Assembly (NCBI GenBank): GCA_041391125.1
Contig: JAWKON010000013.1
Location: forward strand, 96,999 to 160,998
Reading direction: 5' to 3'
From: JACKBC01 sp041391125
Lineage (GTDB): Bacteria; Chloroflexota; Anaerolineae; Caldilineales; Caldilineaceae
DNA length: 64,000 nucleotides
The notes beneath the pieces are model-generated. The model was not told the DNA's origin and made no database searches. It saw nothing but the letters and a program-made list of their open reading frames with translations. Within the stretch, counting starts at the first letter, position 1; each line of letters starts with the position of its first letter. A program made the translations under genes and the position numbers. Of the stretch, positions 29,143-39,282 are shown piece by piece.

Positions 29143-32100
29143 CTATTTCTGTTGCCCTGCGCTCTTGGCCTGACTGGCCTGACTTTGGGTGACGCTGGCA
29201 ACCACCGCCACTTTGGGGGCTTTGCCCGCCCGCGTTTTGGCAGCCGCTTGTTTTGATTTTGGGGCGGCAGCTTGACCCTTGGATGCCGTGGCGGCAGCCG
29301 AATCCAGTTTGGCCGCACCCTTGGTTCCGCGCTGGGCGGCGGCAGATACGGCGTTGCTTGGCGAAGAGGCCGTTGCAGATTGCCCCGTTCGCTTTGCCGT
29401 CGCGCGGCGTGCGTTCGTTGATGTTGCCTTCTTGGCGTCGCTGCCCGCCTGTGCAACGGCAGCCTTGACCTTGCTGGTTTTGGCGGATGCAGAGCGCTTT
29501 ACTTTTTGCTCCGCAGCCTTGGTATCGACAGCCGCCTTTTTAGACGCTCTCGCGTTTGTCCCCGCAGATTTTGCCTTATTTGTGGCGGTTTTGCCGGCAG
29601 CGGCAGCTTCTACAGTTTTGCTTTTGGCGCTCGCTTTGGTCGTTGCTTTTGACGCCGCGGCTTTCCCTTTGGCGGGCTCGGCGGCTGCATTCGCCGCTGG
29701 GCGCCTGCCCGTCTTCTTGGTGTTGACAGCTTTGGGCGCGGCGCCTGTGCGCTGGCCTGCTTTGGTCGATTTAGCGGCGCCATTGGCCGCCGCAGCTGAG
29801 GCGGCAGCGGTTCTGCGCTTGGCGGATGTTTTCTGCGCGGCTTCCTGTCTCTCAGAAGTCTGTTTTGACGAAGGCTTGGCTGCCTTTGGCGCTTTGCTGG
29901 TCGCGCCATTCGTCGAGGATGTATTTGATTTTGCCTTGGAAGATGGCTTGGTAGCAGGGGCGCTTTTGTTTGCAGCAGCCTTCGGTCTGGCACGCGTGCG
30001 CATCCCCGCGGTTGTCTGCACCGCCGCGTCTCGCCTTTTACCTTCAGCGGCAGATCCATTTGCGCCGCCAAACGCGCCGTCCGATGGCGCACCATTGGGT
30101 GAATGCGTTCCCGCCGGCATCTGCAAGTGCACAATATTTTCCACCGTGGTACCCATGCCGGCGGCCACCACCTGTTTGCCCTGTACGCCGCGGCCCATCT
30201 GCGGAATTTCATCAATGGTCAGCGTGGCGGGCGTCCCTTTGGAGAGCGTGATCGCCAACCATTCATCAGCAGCCTGCACCAATGCGCGCTCCGGCAGGAC
30301 TAGCGCGGCGGCCACCGGTCCCGTGCGTGAAGTCGGCTTATGCGTCACAATGCCGCCGCCGTTGCGCCCCTGCGTACTGTATTCTTCCAGCGATGAGCGC
30401 TTGGCATAGCCTTGCGCAGTAATGGTGAGCAACTCACCCGTCGGCTCGACCACACTGGCATAGACAATCTCGTCGTCTTTCTTGAGCTTCATGCCGCCCA
30501 CGCCGCCGGCGGCCAGCCCCATGCTGCGCACATCTTCTTCACTAAAGCGGATGGATTGGCCATTCTTAGTCACCAGAATCACTTCCTGGTTGCCCTCGGT
30601 TTGCAGCACCCAACCCAACCGGTCGCGAGTCTCCACATTCATCACTATCGGGTCGGCGTGGGCCGCGTTGGCAAAATCGGCCAATGTCACCCGTTTGACC
30701 ATGCCCTTGGTTGTGGCCATAAAGAGATACCCGTCGGTATCGGCCAGATCGCGCGGCAGCGCTGCCGCCGCCGTAATCGTATCGCGGCGCGTAAACTCGG
30801 TGTAATCGGCGGCATGACGGCTGCTGCCATCCTGCGGAATTTCGTGGATGGAAAGGCGGCGACACTGGCCATCTTTGCCAAATAGATAGAGGAAATCGCG
30901 CGTATTAGCAGTGATCAGCGTCAGGTCTGCGCCTTTGCCCATTTGGCGGGCGGTGGTTTTGGAGGCGGTGCTCACATCCTGGCGGCGCAGATCGCCATCG
31001 CGGCTGATGGAGACCCACACATCCTGTTCGGGCAGCAGGTCGGTGCTGGTGAGCGTGCCTTTGGTGCGTTCGACGATTTGGGTGCGGCGGGCGTCGCCAT
31101 ATTCCTCTTTAATTTTGAGCAGGTCGTCTTTGATAACCGCCAAAATCTTGTGCGGATTGGCCAGCAGATCTTCCAGATAGGCAATCAGCTTTTGTAACTC
31201 TTTGTATTCATCTTGCAGCTTTTTGCGCTCCAACGCGGCCAGCCGCCGCAACTGCATATCCAAAATGGCCTGAGCCTGGATTTCGGTAAACTGGAAATTT
31301 TTGACCAGATTGTTGCGCGCCGTCTCCACGGTCTGGCTGCGGCGGATGGTGGCGATCACCTCGTCCAAAATGTCCAGCGCGCGGATTAGCCCTTCTAAAA
31401 TGTGGGCGCGCGCCTTGGCCTTGGCCAGCTCATATTCCGAGCGGCGGCGGATCACTTCTTGGCGGTGATTAACAAAGAGCTGGAGTACGCGCTTGAGCCC
31501 TAGCGTGCGCGGCTCGCCCTCCACCAGCGCCAACATCTGCATGCCAAAGGTCTGCTGTAGCGGCGTATATTTGAAGAGCCGCTCCAGCATCTGCTTGGGC
31601 TCCACGGTGCGCGTCATCTCAATGGTGATGCGCATACCGGTGCGGTCACTTTCGTCGCGCAGATCGGTAATGCCCTCCAGCTTGCCATCGCGGGCCAGGG
31701 ACGCAATGCGTTCCAGCAGCGCCGTCTTGTTGGTCTGATAGGGCAGCTCGGTGATCACAATACGGCTGCGGTTGCGGCTCATCTCTTCAAAGTGGGCCTT
31801 GGCCTGCAAAATCAGCCGTGATTTGCCCACGGCATAACCCTGCGCAATGGCGTCGGTGTTTTCCTCGCCCTTGGCATCTTCGCGGAAGCGGTACAAAATG
31901 CCGCCGGTGGGGAAGTCCGGCCCCTTGATAAAGCGCATCAGCTCTTCGACGGTGATCTCATCGACTTTGTCAAAGCGGTCGATCAGATAGGCCAGTGCAT
32001 CCACCACTTCGGACAAATTGTGGGGCGGGATGTTGGTGGCCATGCCCACGGCAATGCCGTTGGAGCCGTTGATGAGCAGATTGGGCAAGGCGGCGGGCAG

Positions 32101-32676
32101 CACCTGTGGCTCGCGCAGCGAGTTGTCAAAGTTGTCTTGCCAGTCGACCGTGTCTTTGTCCAGGTCGTCCAGCATCAGGTTGGCGATGCGGGCCAGGCGG
32201 GCCTCGGTATAGCGCATGGCCGCGGCGTTGTCGCCATCGATGGAGCCAAAGTTGCCCTGGCCATCCACCAGCGGGTAGCGCAGGCTGAATTCTTGGGCCA
32301 TGCGCACCATGGCGTCGTAGACCGCGGTGTCGCCGTGGGGGTGATATTTACCCAGCACTTCACCGACAATGCGGGCGCTCTTTTTATGCGGCTTGTCCGC
32401 CGTCAGCCCCAGGTCGTGATACATGGAATAGAGGATGCGGCGATGGACCGGCTTGAGGCCGTCTCGCACGTCCGGCAGCGCCCGCGACACGATGACGCTC
32501 ATGGCGTAATCGAGATAGGCGGTCTGCATCTCGTGGTTGATGTTGACGGCGCGGATGGCGCCCACGCCGTCAACGTGGCCATTTAGCTGGCCGTTGACCT
32601 GCCCGTTGGTATCCTCCAATTCGTCATCGGGTGCGGTGATTGGGAGTTGTTCGTTTGTTCCGTTGGCAGTGCTCAT
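29143..32676 (-). CDS. gyrA: DNA gyrase subunit A with Lys/Ala-rich tail
   Basis: The 1,177-residue protein holds a complete type IIA topoisomerase A subunit. It introduces or relaxes supercoils by a double-strand DNA passage mechanism together with GyrB, which is not in the window. The quinolone-resistance region is near residues 100-130 and the catalytic Tyr is in AAMRYTEARL (about residue 155). The C-terminal beta-pinwheel spans about residues 540-850. The GyrA box, usually Q-(K/R)-R-G-G-K-G, reads QGRNGGG near residue 770. Residues about 865-1177 are an added tail rich in Lys, Ala, Thr and Ser (such as KTATNKAKSAG), like histone H1 or HU tails. An acidic, Asn/Gly-rich stretch of about 40 residues precedes the core. 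The Doc toxin gene lies just upstream. Confidence 0.93.
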   Translation of the reverse strand: MSTANGTNEQLPITAPDDELEDTNGQVNGQLNGHVDGVGAIRAVNINHEMQTAYLDYAMSVIVSRALPDVRDGLKPVHRRILYSMYHDLGLTADKPHKKSARIVGEVLGKYHPHGDTAVYDAMVRMAQEFSLRYPLVDGQGNFGSIDGDNAAAMRYTEARLARIANLMLDDLDKDTVDWQDNFDNSLREPQVLPAALPNLLINGSNGIAVGMATNIPPHNLSEVVDALAYLIDRFDKVDEITVEELMRFIKGPDFPTGGILYRFREDAKGEENTDAIAQGYAVGKSRLILQAKAHFEEMSRNRSRIVITELPYQTNKTALLERIASLARDGKLEGITDLRDESDRTGMRITIEMTRTVEPKQMLERLFKYTPLQQTFGMQMLALVEGEPRTLGLKRVLQLFVNHRQEVIRRRSEYELAKAKARAHILEGLIRALDILDEVIATIRRSQTVETARNNLVKNFQFTEIQAQAILDMQLRRLAALERKKLQDEYKELQKLIAYLEDLLANPHKILAVIKDDLLKIKEEYGDARRTQIVERTKGTLTSTDLLPEQDVWVSISRDGDLRRQDVSTASKTTARQMGKGADLTLITANTRDFLYLFGKDGQCRRLSIHEIPQDGSSRHAADYTEFTRRDTITAAAALPRDLADTDGYLFMATTKGMVKRVTLADFANAAHADPIVMNVETRDRLGWVLQTEGNQEVILVTKNGQSIRFSEEDVRSMGLAAGGVGGMKLKKDDEIVYASVVEPTGELLTITAQGYAKRSSLEEYSTQGRNGGGIVTHKPTSRTGPVAAALVLPERALVQAADEWLAITLSKGTPATLTIDEIPQMGRGVQGKQVVAAGMGTTVENIVHLQMPAGTHSPNGAPSDGAFGGANGSAAEGKRRDAAVQTTAGMRTRARPKAAANKSAPATKPSSKAKSNTSSTNGATSKAPKAAKPSSKQTSERQEAAQKTSAKRRTAAASAAAANGAAKSTKAGQRTGAAPKAVNTKKTGRRPAANAAAEPAKGKAAASKATTKASAKSKTVEAAAAGKTATNKAKSAGTNARASKKAAVDTKAAEQKVKRSASAKTSKVKAAVAQAGSDAKKATSTNARRATAKRTGQSATASSPSNAVSAAAQRGTKGAAKLDSAAATASKGQAAAPKSKQAAAKTRAGKAPKVAVVASVTQSQASQAKSAGQQK

Positions 32677-32693
32677 TCAGTCTGTCCTACAAG

Positions 32694-33071
32694 CTAATTT
32701 TTTATATATTCGTGAAATATTTGTTCAACGCCGTTTCGGTCAATTTCATCAGCGGCAATTTCGAAAATGAGCTGTTCAAGCTGCTTATTGTTCAACTCAA
32801 GATAGGCATCATTCAGCTCCAAAAACGCTTCAGCCGCCATTGCAGCAATGCGTTTATTTCCATCTAGGAATGCGTGTGCTTCGGACAGGTGAAAGGCATA
32901 TGTGGCCGCGCATGTCGCCAGGTCAGCATTTTCATAATAAGCACGATTTTCGGCGGCTGCAAGGGCTGACTCCAATATACCTTCATCGCGCAGTCCATGT
33001 ATTCCACCATACTCATCTATCAAAATAGAGTGCATGTGCAGAATATCTCTCTTATGCAAGAAGTGAAACAT
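32694..33071 (-). CDS. doc: Fic/Doc family toxin (death-on-curing)
   Basis: The 125-residue protein is the compact Doc form of the Fic fold, with the active-site motif HAFLDGNKRIA (about residues 66-76), close to the Doc consensus H-x-F-x-(D/N)-(A/G)-N-K-R. Doc of phage P1 phosphorylates elongation factor Tu and stops translation. It begins two bases after the stop of an AbrB-type antitoxin gene, the usual antitoxin-first order. An N-terminal MFHFLHKRDILHMHSILIDEYGG matches Doc starts. Confidence 0.88.
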   Translation of the reverse strand: MFHFLHKRDILHMHSILIDEYGGIHGLRDEGILESALAAAENRAYYENADLATCAATYAFHLSEAHAFLDGNKRIAAMAAEAFLELNDAYLELNNKQLEQLIFEIAADEIDRNGVEQIFHEYIKN

Positions 33072-33073
33072 AT

Positions 33074-33310
33074 TTATTCAACGCCTGATGCTAAAGCTTC
33101 ATACACACTCTTGCGTTTTCTTAGAAGACCTTGAATTATACTATCGAGTTTTGCTTCTCGTTCTGTTTCGCTAAGAGGGCGGACAATTAAAGCCCCATCG
33201 ATGATGGAAAACTCAAGTTCATCACCATCTTGAATATGCAGTTCTTCAACAAAGAAGCGTGGGATCCGAAGAGTTGCTTCATTATTGGTTATAATTACTT
33301 GCTCACGCAT
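33074..33310 (-). CDS. AbrB/MazE-type antitoxin
   Basis: The 78-residue protein has a SpoVT-AbrB swapped-hairpin domain at residues 1-47 (VIITNNEATLRIPRFFVEEL...GDELEF). An acidic/basic C-terminal tail that would wrap the toxin follows. In Doc systems the antitoxin is often Phd, but AbrB-type partners are also common. It probably represses its own operon by binding upstream of 33310. Spacing to doc is two bases. Confidence 0.82.
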   Translation of the reverse strand: MREQVIITNNEATLRIPRFFVEELHIQDGDELEFSIIDGALIVRPLSETEREAKLDSIIQGLLRKRKSVYEALASGVE

Positions 33311-33350
33311 TGAGAATATCCTTTATGTTTATTAGCTTTAAGCATGTGGT

Positions 33351-33770
33351 TCAGCCACTGAGGCGCTCATAAAGAATTTTGCCTCGCTCCAATATTTCCC
33401 GAATAAAATAATTGCCGTTTTGCAGCGCTTGCTGAATCTCTTGCGGTGTCTTCACCAGAATATCCACCGGAAATGGACGTGGGCGAATCAACTTTGAGAC
33501 CGCTACACTGCGCTGTGCCGGGCGCTTGTCTGTCTGTTGGATGATCAACAGATCCACATCACTATCTGAGTTCGGGTCGCCGTACGCATACGAACCAAAT
33601 AAGATGATCTTTTCTGGCGACAGCGTGCTGACAATCCGCTCAACAATTTTGTCCAGAATCTCTTTGGTGACCGTCATGAACGCAAACGAATGTACGCCTT
33701 CGACTAGTGGTGAGCCGCCACCTGGCCACACTTCCTGTGGCGATCTTATTTGTGCTGTATCGGATTTCAT
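33351..33770 (-). CDS. MNT-type nucleotidyltransferase
   Basis: The 139-residue reading starts at ATG 33770, with GGGGAAAA upstream. A shorter start at 33677 (MTVTKEIL) would give the usual family length, and the 31 residues before it look non-conserved. The polymerase-beta-like core shows GSYAYGDPNSDSDVDLLII with the two metal-binding Asp in DSDVD. MNT domains act as antitoxins in HEPN/MNT pairs by AMPylating the HEPN toxin. No HEPN gene is adjacent, so this is an orphan copy or works elsewhere. Confidence 0.8.
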   Translation of the reverse strand: MKSDTAQIRSPQEVWPGGGSPLVEGVHSFAFMTVTKEILDKIVERIVSTLSPEKIILFGSYAYGDPNSDSDVDLLIIQQTDKRPAQRSVAVSKLIRPRPFPVDILVKTPQEIQQALQNGNYFIREILERGKILYERLSG

Positions 33771-33820
33771 ATCGATTTTCCCCGATCCCGTCGCTCTATT
33801 TCGCAACTATTGTCCATCCA

Positions 33821-35851
<2,031 letters not shown>

Positions 35852-36089
35852 GGGTTGTCCCTATAGAAAGAATCTGATGTGAACAAAAAGAGTCGCAGAA
35901 CATAAGTTCTCTGTGTGTATTATAGCGTGTTTGGGGTGATTTGTCCAAAGAAGATGTGGTAGTCAATGAATGAAATCTTCAGTGGCTGACAAGAAAGGAT
36001 ATATTCCATTTTCACACAACCGCATGGTATAATCATGCATAATCAATCATGAATTTATCGGTATGAGTTAGGGATTATTGAGACTGAAT

Positions 36090-36359
36090 ATGCCTGAAGT
36101 TTCACGTTTTTTGGGAATCGTTGTAACCATGTATCCGGAAGCAGGTGAGCGGCATCACACGCCACATTTTCACGCACGTTATGGTGGGCAACGAGCTACT
36201 TTTTCGATTGAAAGTGGCGACGTTTTTGCGGGGGCCTTACCGCGTGCGCAGCTGCGCATGGTTCAAGCATGGGTTGAACTGCACCGAAACGAACTTGCCA
36301 ATAATTGACATTTACTTGTAGCAGGTGATGCGCCGAATAAGATTGCCCCGCTGAAGTAG
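36090..36359 (+). pseudogene. DUF4160 protein with premature TGA
   Basis: The frame starts MPEVSRFLGIVVTMYPEAG at ATG 36090, the normal DUF4160 start. Translation would stop at TGA 36306-36308, after 72 residues (HRNELANN). Reading on in the same frame gives HLLVAGDAPNKIAPLK and a stop at 36357-36359, which is the usual DUF4160 tail. Family members have Trp at the stop position, so this looks like a TGG to TGA change. DUF4160 genes commonly pair with DUF2442 genes, as here (next gene 25 bases on), and may form toxin-antitoxin-like modules. Confidence 0.7.
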
Positions 36360-36384
36360 GAATGATCGCAAAAGGAGATGACCG

Positions 36385-36708
36385 ATGGAACATGAAATTC
36401 ATACAGTTACAAACTTTCGGATTATTGCTCCATATACGCTGCAAATCAAGTTCGATGACGAAAGCGAACAGACAATCAACTTTTTGCCCATGTTGCGCGG
36501 CAAATTATTCGGGCCTTTGCGCGACTTGGATTTTTTTAATCAGGTGAGACTTGACGAGGAAGCCGGTACATTGGTTTGGCCCAATGAAGCCGATTTTGAT
36601 CCAGCCACCCTGCATGATTGGGATACGGTGAGGGAAGCGATGATCACAATGGCTGCATCGTGGGTTGATGAGCCATATGGGGAAAAAGTGCAAGTTGCTA
36701 CGGCCTAA
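36385..36708 (+). CDS. DUF2442 domain protein
   Basis: The 107-residue protein shows the DUF2442 pattern: a beta-rich first half (RIIAPYTLQIKFDDESEQTINF), PMLRGKLFGPLRDLDFFNQVRLDEE, and GTLVWPNEADFDPATLHD. AAAAGGAGATG lies ahead of the ATG. The downstream partner of a DUF4160 gene often has this form. The module is thought to be toxin-antitoxin-like; the molecular role is unknown. Confidence 0.82.
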   Translation: MEHEIHTVTNFRIIAPYTLQIKFDDESEQTINFLPMLRGKLFGPLRDLDFFNQVRLDEEAGTLVWPNEADFDPATLHDWDTVREAMITMAASWVDEPYGEKVQVATA

Positions 36709-36717
36709 ATACGGATA

Positions 36718-36945
36718 TTATTGTGCTGACAGATGGACGCTTCGTTTGGCCAGGTTAAGCAGTTCACGCAAGGCCTGATTTACAGCCTCGGCATTTGGGA
36801 AAGCCTCGGCAACGTCTGGCGCAAGCACAACCACATTTGAGGATTCTCGCATGCGCGCGGCATACTTTCCACGCACCATCTTGCCGAAATCTTCTCGGTG
36901 ATATTCGGTACGTAATTCGTCAGAAACAGTCTCATCCTTCTTCAT
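36718..36945 (-). CDS. Small antitoxin-like hypothetical protein
   Basis: A 75-residue protein starting at ATG 36945, with AAGGAAG upstream (the longer frame to 37029 lacks a ribosome site). It is strongly charged at the N-terminus (KKDETVSDELRTEYHREDFGK) and ends in a helix with PNAEAVNQALRELL. Short proteins of this type are often the antitoxin member of small loci. No toxin partner is adjacent. It is convergent with the DUF2442 gene, nine bases apart. Confidence 0.6.
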   Translation of the reverse strand: MKKDETVSDELRTEYHREDFGKMVRGKYAARMRESSNVVVLAPDVAEAFPNAEAVNQALRELLNLAKRSVHLSAQ

Positions 36946-37025
36946 ATAGCTTCCTTTCAGACCTTGTAGCGGGTCTGCGCTAATAAGACAATTATCAAAT
37001 AGACAAAATGAGTCGGTATAGGCCA

Positions 37026-38334
37026 TCACCGAATAATCAACGGCTCGGCCACAAACTGCATGGGATCCACCGCCACACCATACACGCGCAGTTCCCAGTG
37101 CAGATGCGCCCCCGTACTCAACCCCGTGGTGCCGACCAGCCCGATCACATCCCCGGTCTGCAATGCCTGCCCCACCGCCACTTTAATCTCGCTCAAATGC
37201 CAATAGCCCGTATAAATACCGCTCCGTGGTCAATCACCACGGCGTTGCCGCGCACGTTGAGCGGCTCGGCCAGCGCCACTACGCCCGGCGCTGGGACCGT
37301 AATTGTCACCCCTTCCGGCGCACCAAAATCCTGCCCGGAGTGATACGAGGCCACGGGGCCGCCATTGTAGCTGCGGCGGGTGCCAAAGGGGCTGGTGGTG
37401 GCATATTCGCTGCCGATGGGCGGCGAAAAACGCCGGTCCAATAGAGCTGCGGCGTCACCACCGTCCAGACCTGCATGAGCTTTGTCAGCTCGTCTTCCAC
37501 CAGCGTGGGCTCCAGCAGATCGCCCTTCGTCCGGCAGTTCAATATCTTGCGTCTCGTATGGTCCCTCCAGCACGTTAACCGGCCAACTGTGCTGCAAAAC
37601 AAAACCATTGCGGGCGGCGTAAGTCAAACTGATGATATACGGGCCGGGGGCAATCAGCGCTGGCGCCGGCAGCAGCGCAAATTCCGTAGCGGGAGCGCTG
37701 GCTGGCTGGACAGTTTCGGTGATGGATGCGGCGGCGGCTAGCGGTGTAAAGGCAACCGGCAGTCCATTCCAGGTTGCCGTCATCGAAAGGGGGCGATTGC
37801 TTTGCACCAACAGACGCCCCGTACGCCCCTGTATCAATGCATCGGGTATGGTAACTGCTTGAATCGCACCCAAACGCAGCGGCGCTATGCGGCCGATTGG
37901 GGTGTCTGCGGGCAGCCGAATGGGCTGCATGGGGAAGAGGCGCTGCGTATCGCTCATATTGTTGAGCGCAGAGAGCACGACCGGATCCTGCTGCAGGCGG
38001 CGCGCCAGCCCCCGCAACGTTTCACCGGGCAGGGCCGTGGCTCGCCGTAGCTACTTCCGCCAGCGCTTCCGCATTGGACACACCCGGAATCAGCAGCACC
38101 TGTCCCACCTCAATGAGCGCCGGGTTGGCAATGTTGTTCAACGCCGCCAGCTCATCCACCGTGACGCCAAAGCGCCCGGCGATGGCGCTCAGCGAATCGC
38201 CCGCCACCACTGTATACGAACCCACCTGCTGCTGCCCCCGCACAGGATGGACACCAAACACGATGGCAAACGTGCCAAAAAGCAGAAAACCACAGGATGG
38301 GGAAGATTCTTTTACTATGTGGAAACACGTTCAT
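37026..38334 (-). pseudogene. LysM/M23 metallopeptidase, multiply frameshifted
   Basis: Pieces in several frames add up to one secreted peptidoglycan hydrolase. From ATG 38334 there is a hydrophobic leader. A LysM domain follows (YTVVAGDSLSAIAGRFGVTVDEL, about 38090-38215), then a second LysM-like part (LPGETLRGLARRLQQDP), an unassigned linker region, and an M23 peptidase domain with YHSGQDFGAPEG (zinc ligands His and Asp) and TGAHLHWELRV near 37100. It ends at TGA 37026-37028. Frame changes occur near 38285 (T-run), 38045, 37530, 37450 and 37205. All catalytic parts are present, so sequence errors are as likely as true decay. M23 enzymes cut peptidoglycan cross-links. Confidence 0.75.
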
Positions 38335-38490
38335 AAATCGCTAATTGGTAGACAGTAAAACGTGCAGAAACACATAGGACAGTCAGTCAGTGGGTCAATG
38401 GACCGTGGGTCAGTAGACAGTAAAGTAGTCATTACTGACCTACTGTCCCACTGATGGACTGTCCCACTGTCTCATAAATCGCTAATTGGT
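38332..38490. repeat. Hairpin flanked by an 18-bp direct repeat
   Basis: CATAAATCGCTAATTGGT occurs at 38332-38349 and again at 38473-38490. Between them lies an imperfect hairpin of CAGTGGGTCA / TACTGTCCCACTG-type words (left arm about 38380-38425, right arm about 38430-38472). The first direct repeat contains the start codon of the M23 gene and the second reaches the stop of hpt. Confidence 0.6.
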
Positions 38491-39090
38491 TACTCTTCGC
38501 CAGAATAGACGCTGGGGCGCAAAATGCCAATATAGGGCAGATTGCGATAGTGCTGGTTGTAATCCAGCCCATAGCCCAACAAACTCATTGGGAATCGAAA
38601 AGCCGACCCAATCCACCTTCATATCCGTCTCGCGGCGGTCGGGTTTGTCCAACAGGGTCATGATACGCAGCGAGGCGGGCAGCCGTTCCAGCATAATGCG
38701 GTGCAGATAGTGCAGCGTGTGGCCGCTGTCGATAATATCTTCCACCAACAGCACATGACGCCCCTCCAGCGGACGCCGCAGGTCCATAACGATCTGCACG
38801 GCGCCGCTACTCTTTGAGCCGCTGCCATAGCTGCTAATGGCCATGAAATCAACCTCGTGCGGAATCGTAATGCAGCGCACCAGATCGGCCATAAAAATAA
38901 AGCTGCCCTTGAGCACGGCAATCAGCAGAAGGTCTTTGTCCGCATATTCTTTGGAAATGATGCTGCCCAATTCCTTGACGCGCGCGTTGAGCGAAGTTTC
39001 ATCAATGAGCACGCGCTGAATATCGCTGGCCAATGAAACCTTTGCCTGCATGGGCGCGTCGCCCTGCCCATTTTGTGGTGAATCTGACAC
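38490..39090 (-). CDS. hpt: Hypoxanthine phosphoribosyltransferase (frameshift near the end)
   Basis: The enzyme attaches phosphoribosyl to hypoxanthine or guanine in purine salvage. The PRPP-binding signature VLLVEDIIDSGHTL is at about residues 112-125 and LKGSFIFMADL at about residue 60. After IPNEFV (about residue 170) the printed frame reads GLWAGLQPALSQ and ends at 38482. Another frame gives GYGLDYNQHYRNLPYIG and a normal C-terminus ending with TAA at 38490-38492. A small indel near GTTTGTTGGGC explains this. The first 20 residues (NGQGDAP) may be a longer than usual leader. It pairs in function with the purine nucleoside phosphorylase gene. Confidence 0.88.
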
Positions 39091-39140
39091 GTTCGGCTCC
39101 CATTTGTGTGAGTGATTGGTGAAGGATTTGGTTCCTCTTT

Positions 39141-39275
39141 ATGTTGCGTATTGCATGTTGCGTATTGCGTATACTGGTCGACGGACATGTAATGTAGCAA
39201 GTTACTTTACGAATCGCGAATCTTGCCGCGCAGCAAGAATCTAAACCGGTTCACGCAACACGCAATACGCAATAC
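39141..39275. repeat. Hairpin of TTGCGTATTGC words
   Basis: The left arm (39141-39173) is built from the words ATGTTGCGTATTGC, ATGTTGCGTATTGCG; the right arm (39252-39275) reads CACGCAACACGCAATACGCAATAC, its reverse. A smaller stem, TCGCGAATCTTGC / GCAAGAAT, lies inside (about 39213-39240). It separates hpt from the ATP-grasp gene upstream. Confidence 0.6.
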
Positions 39276-39282
39276 TTCTCAT

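Noticed and set aside
29253..30409. Long plus-strand open frames opposite the gyrA tail
   Set aside because: They are antisense shadows of the Lys/Ala-rich tail; codon composition follows the minus-strand gene and no ribosome site supports them.
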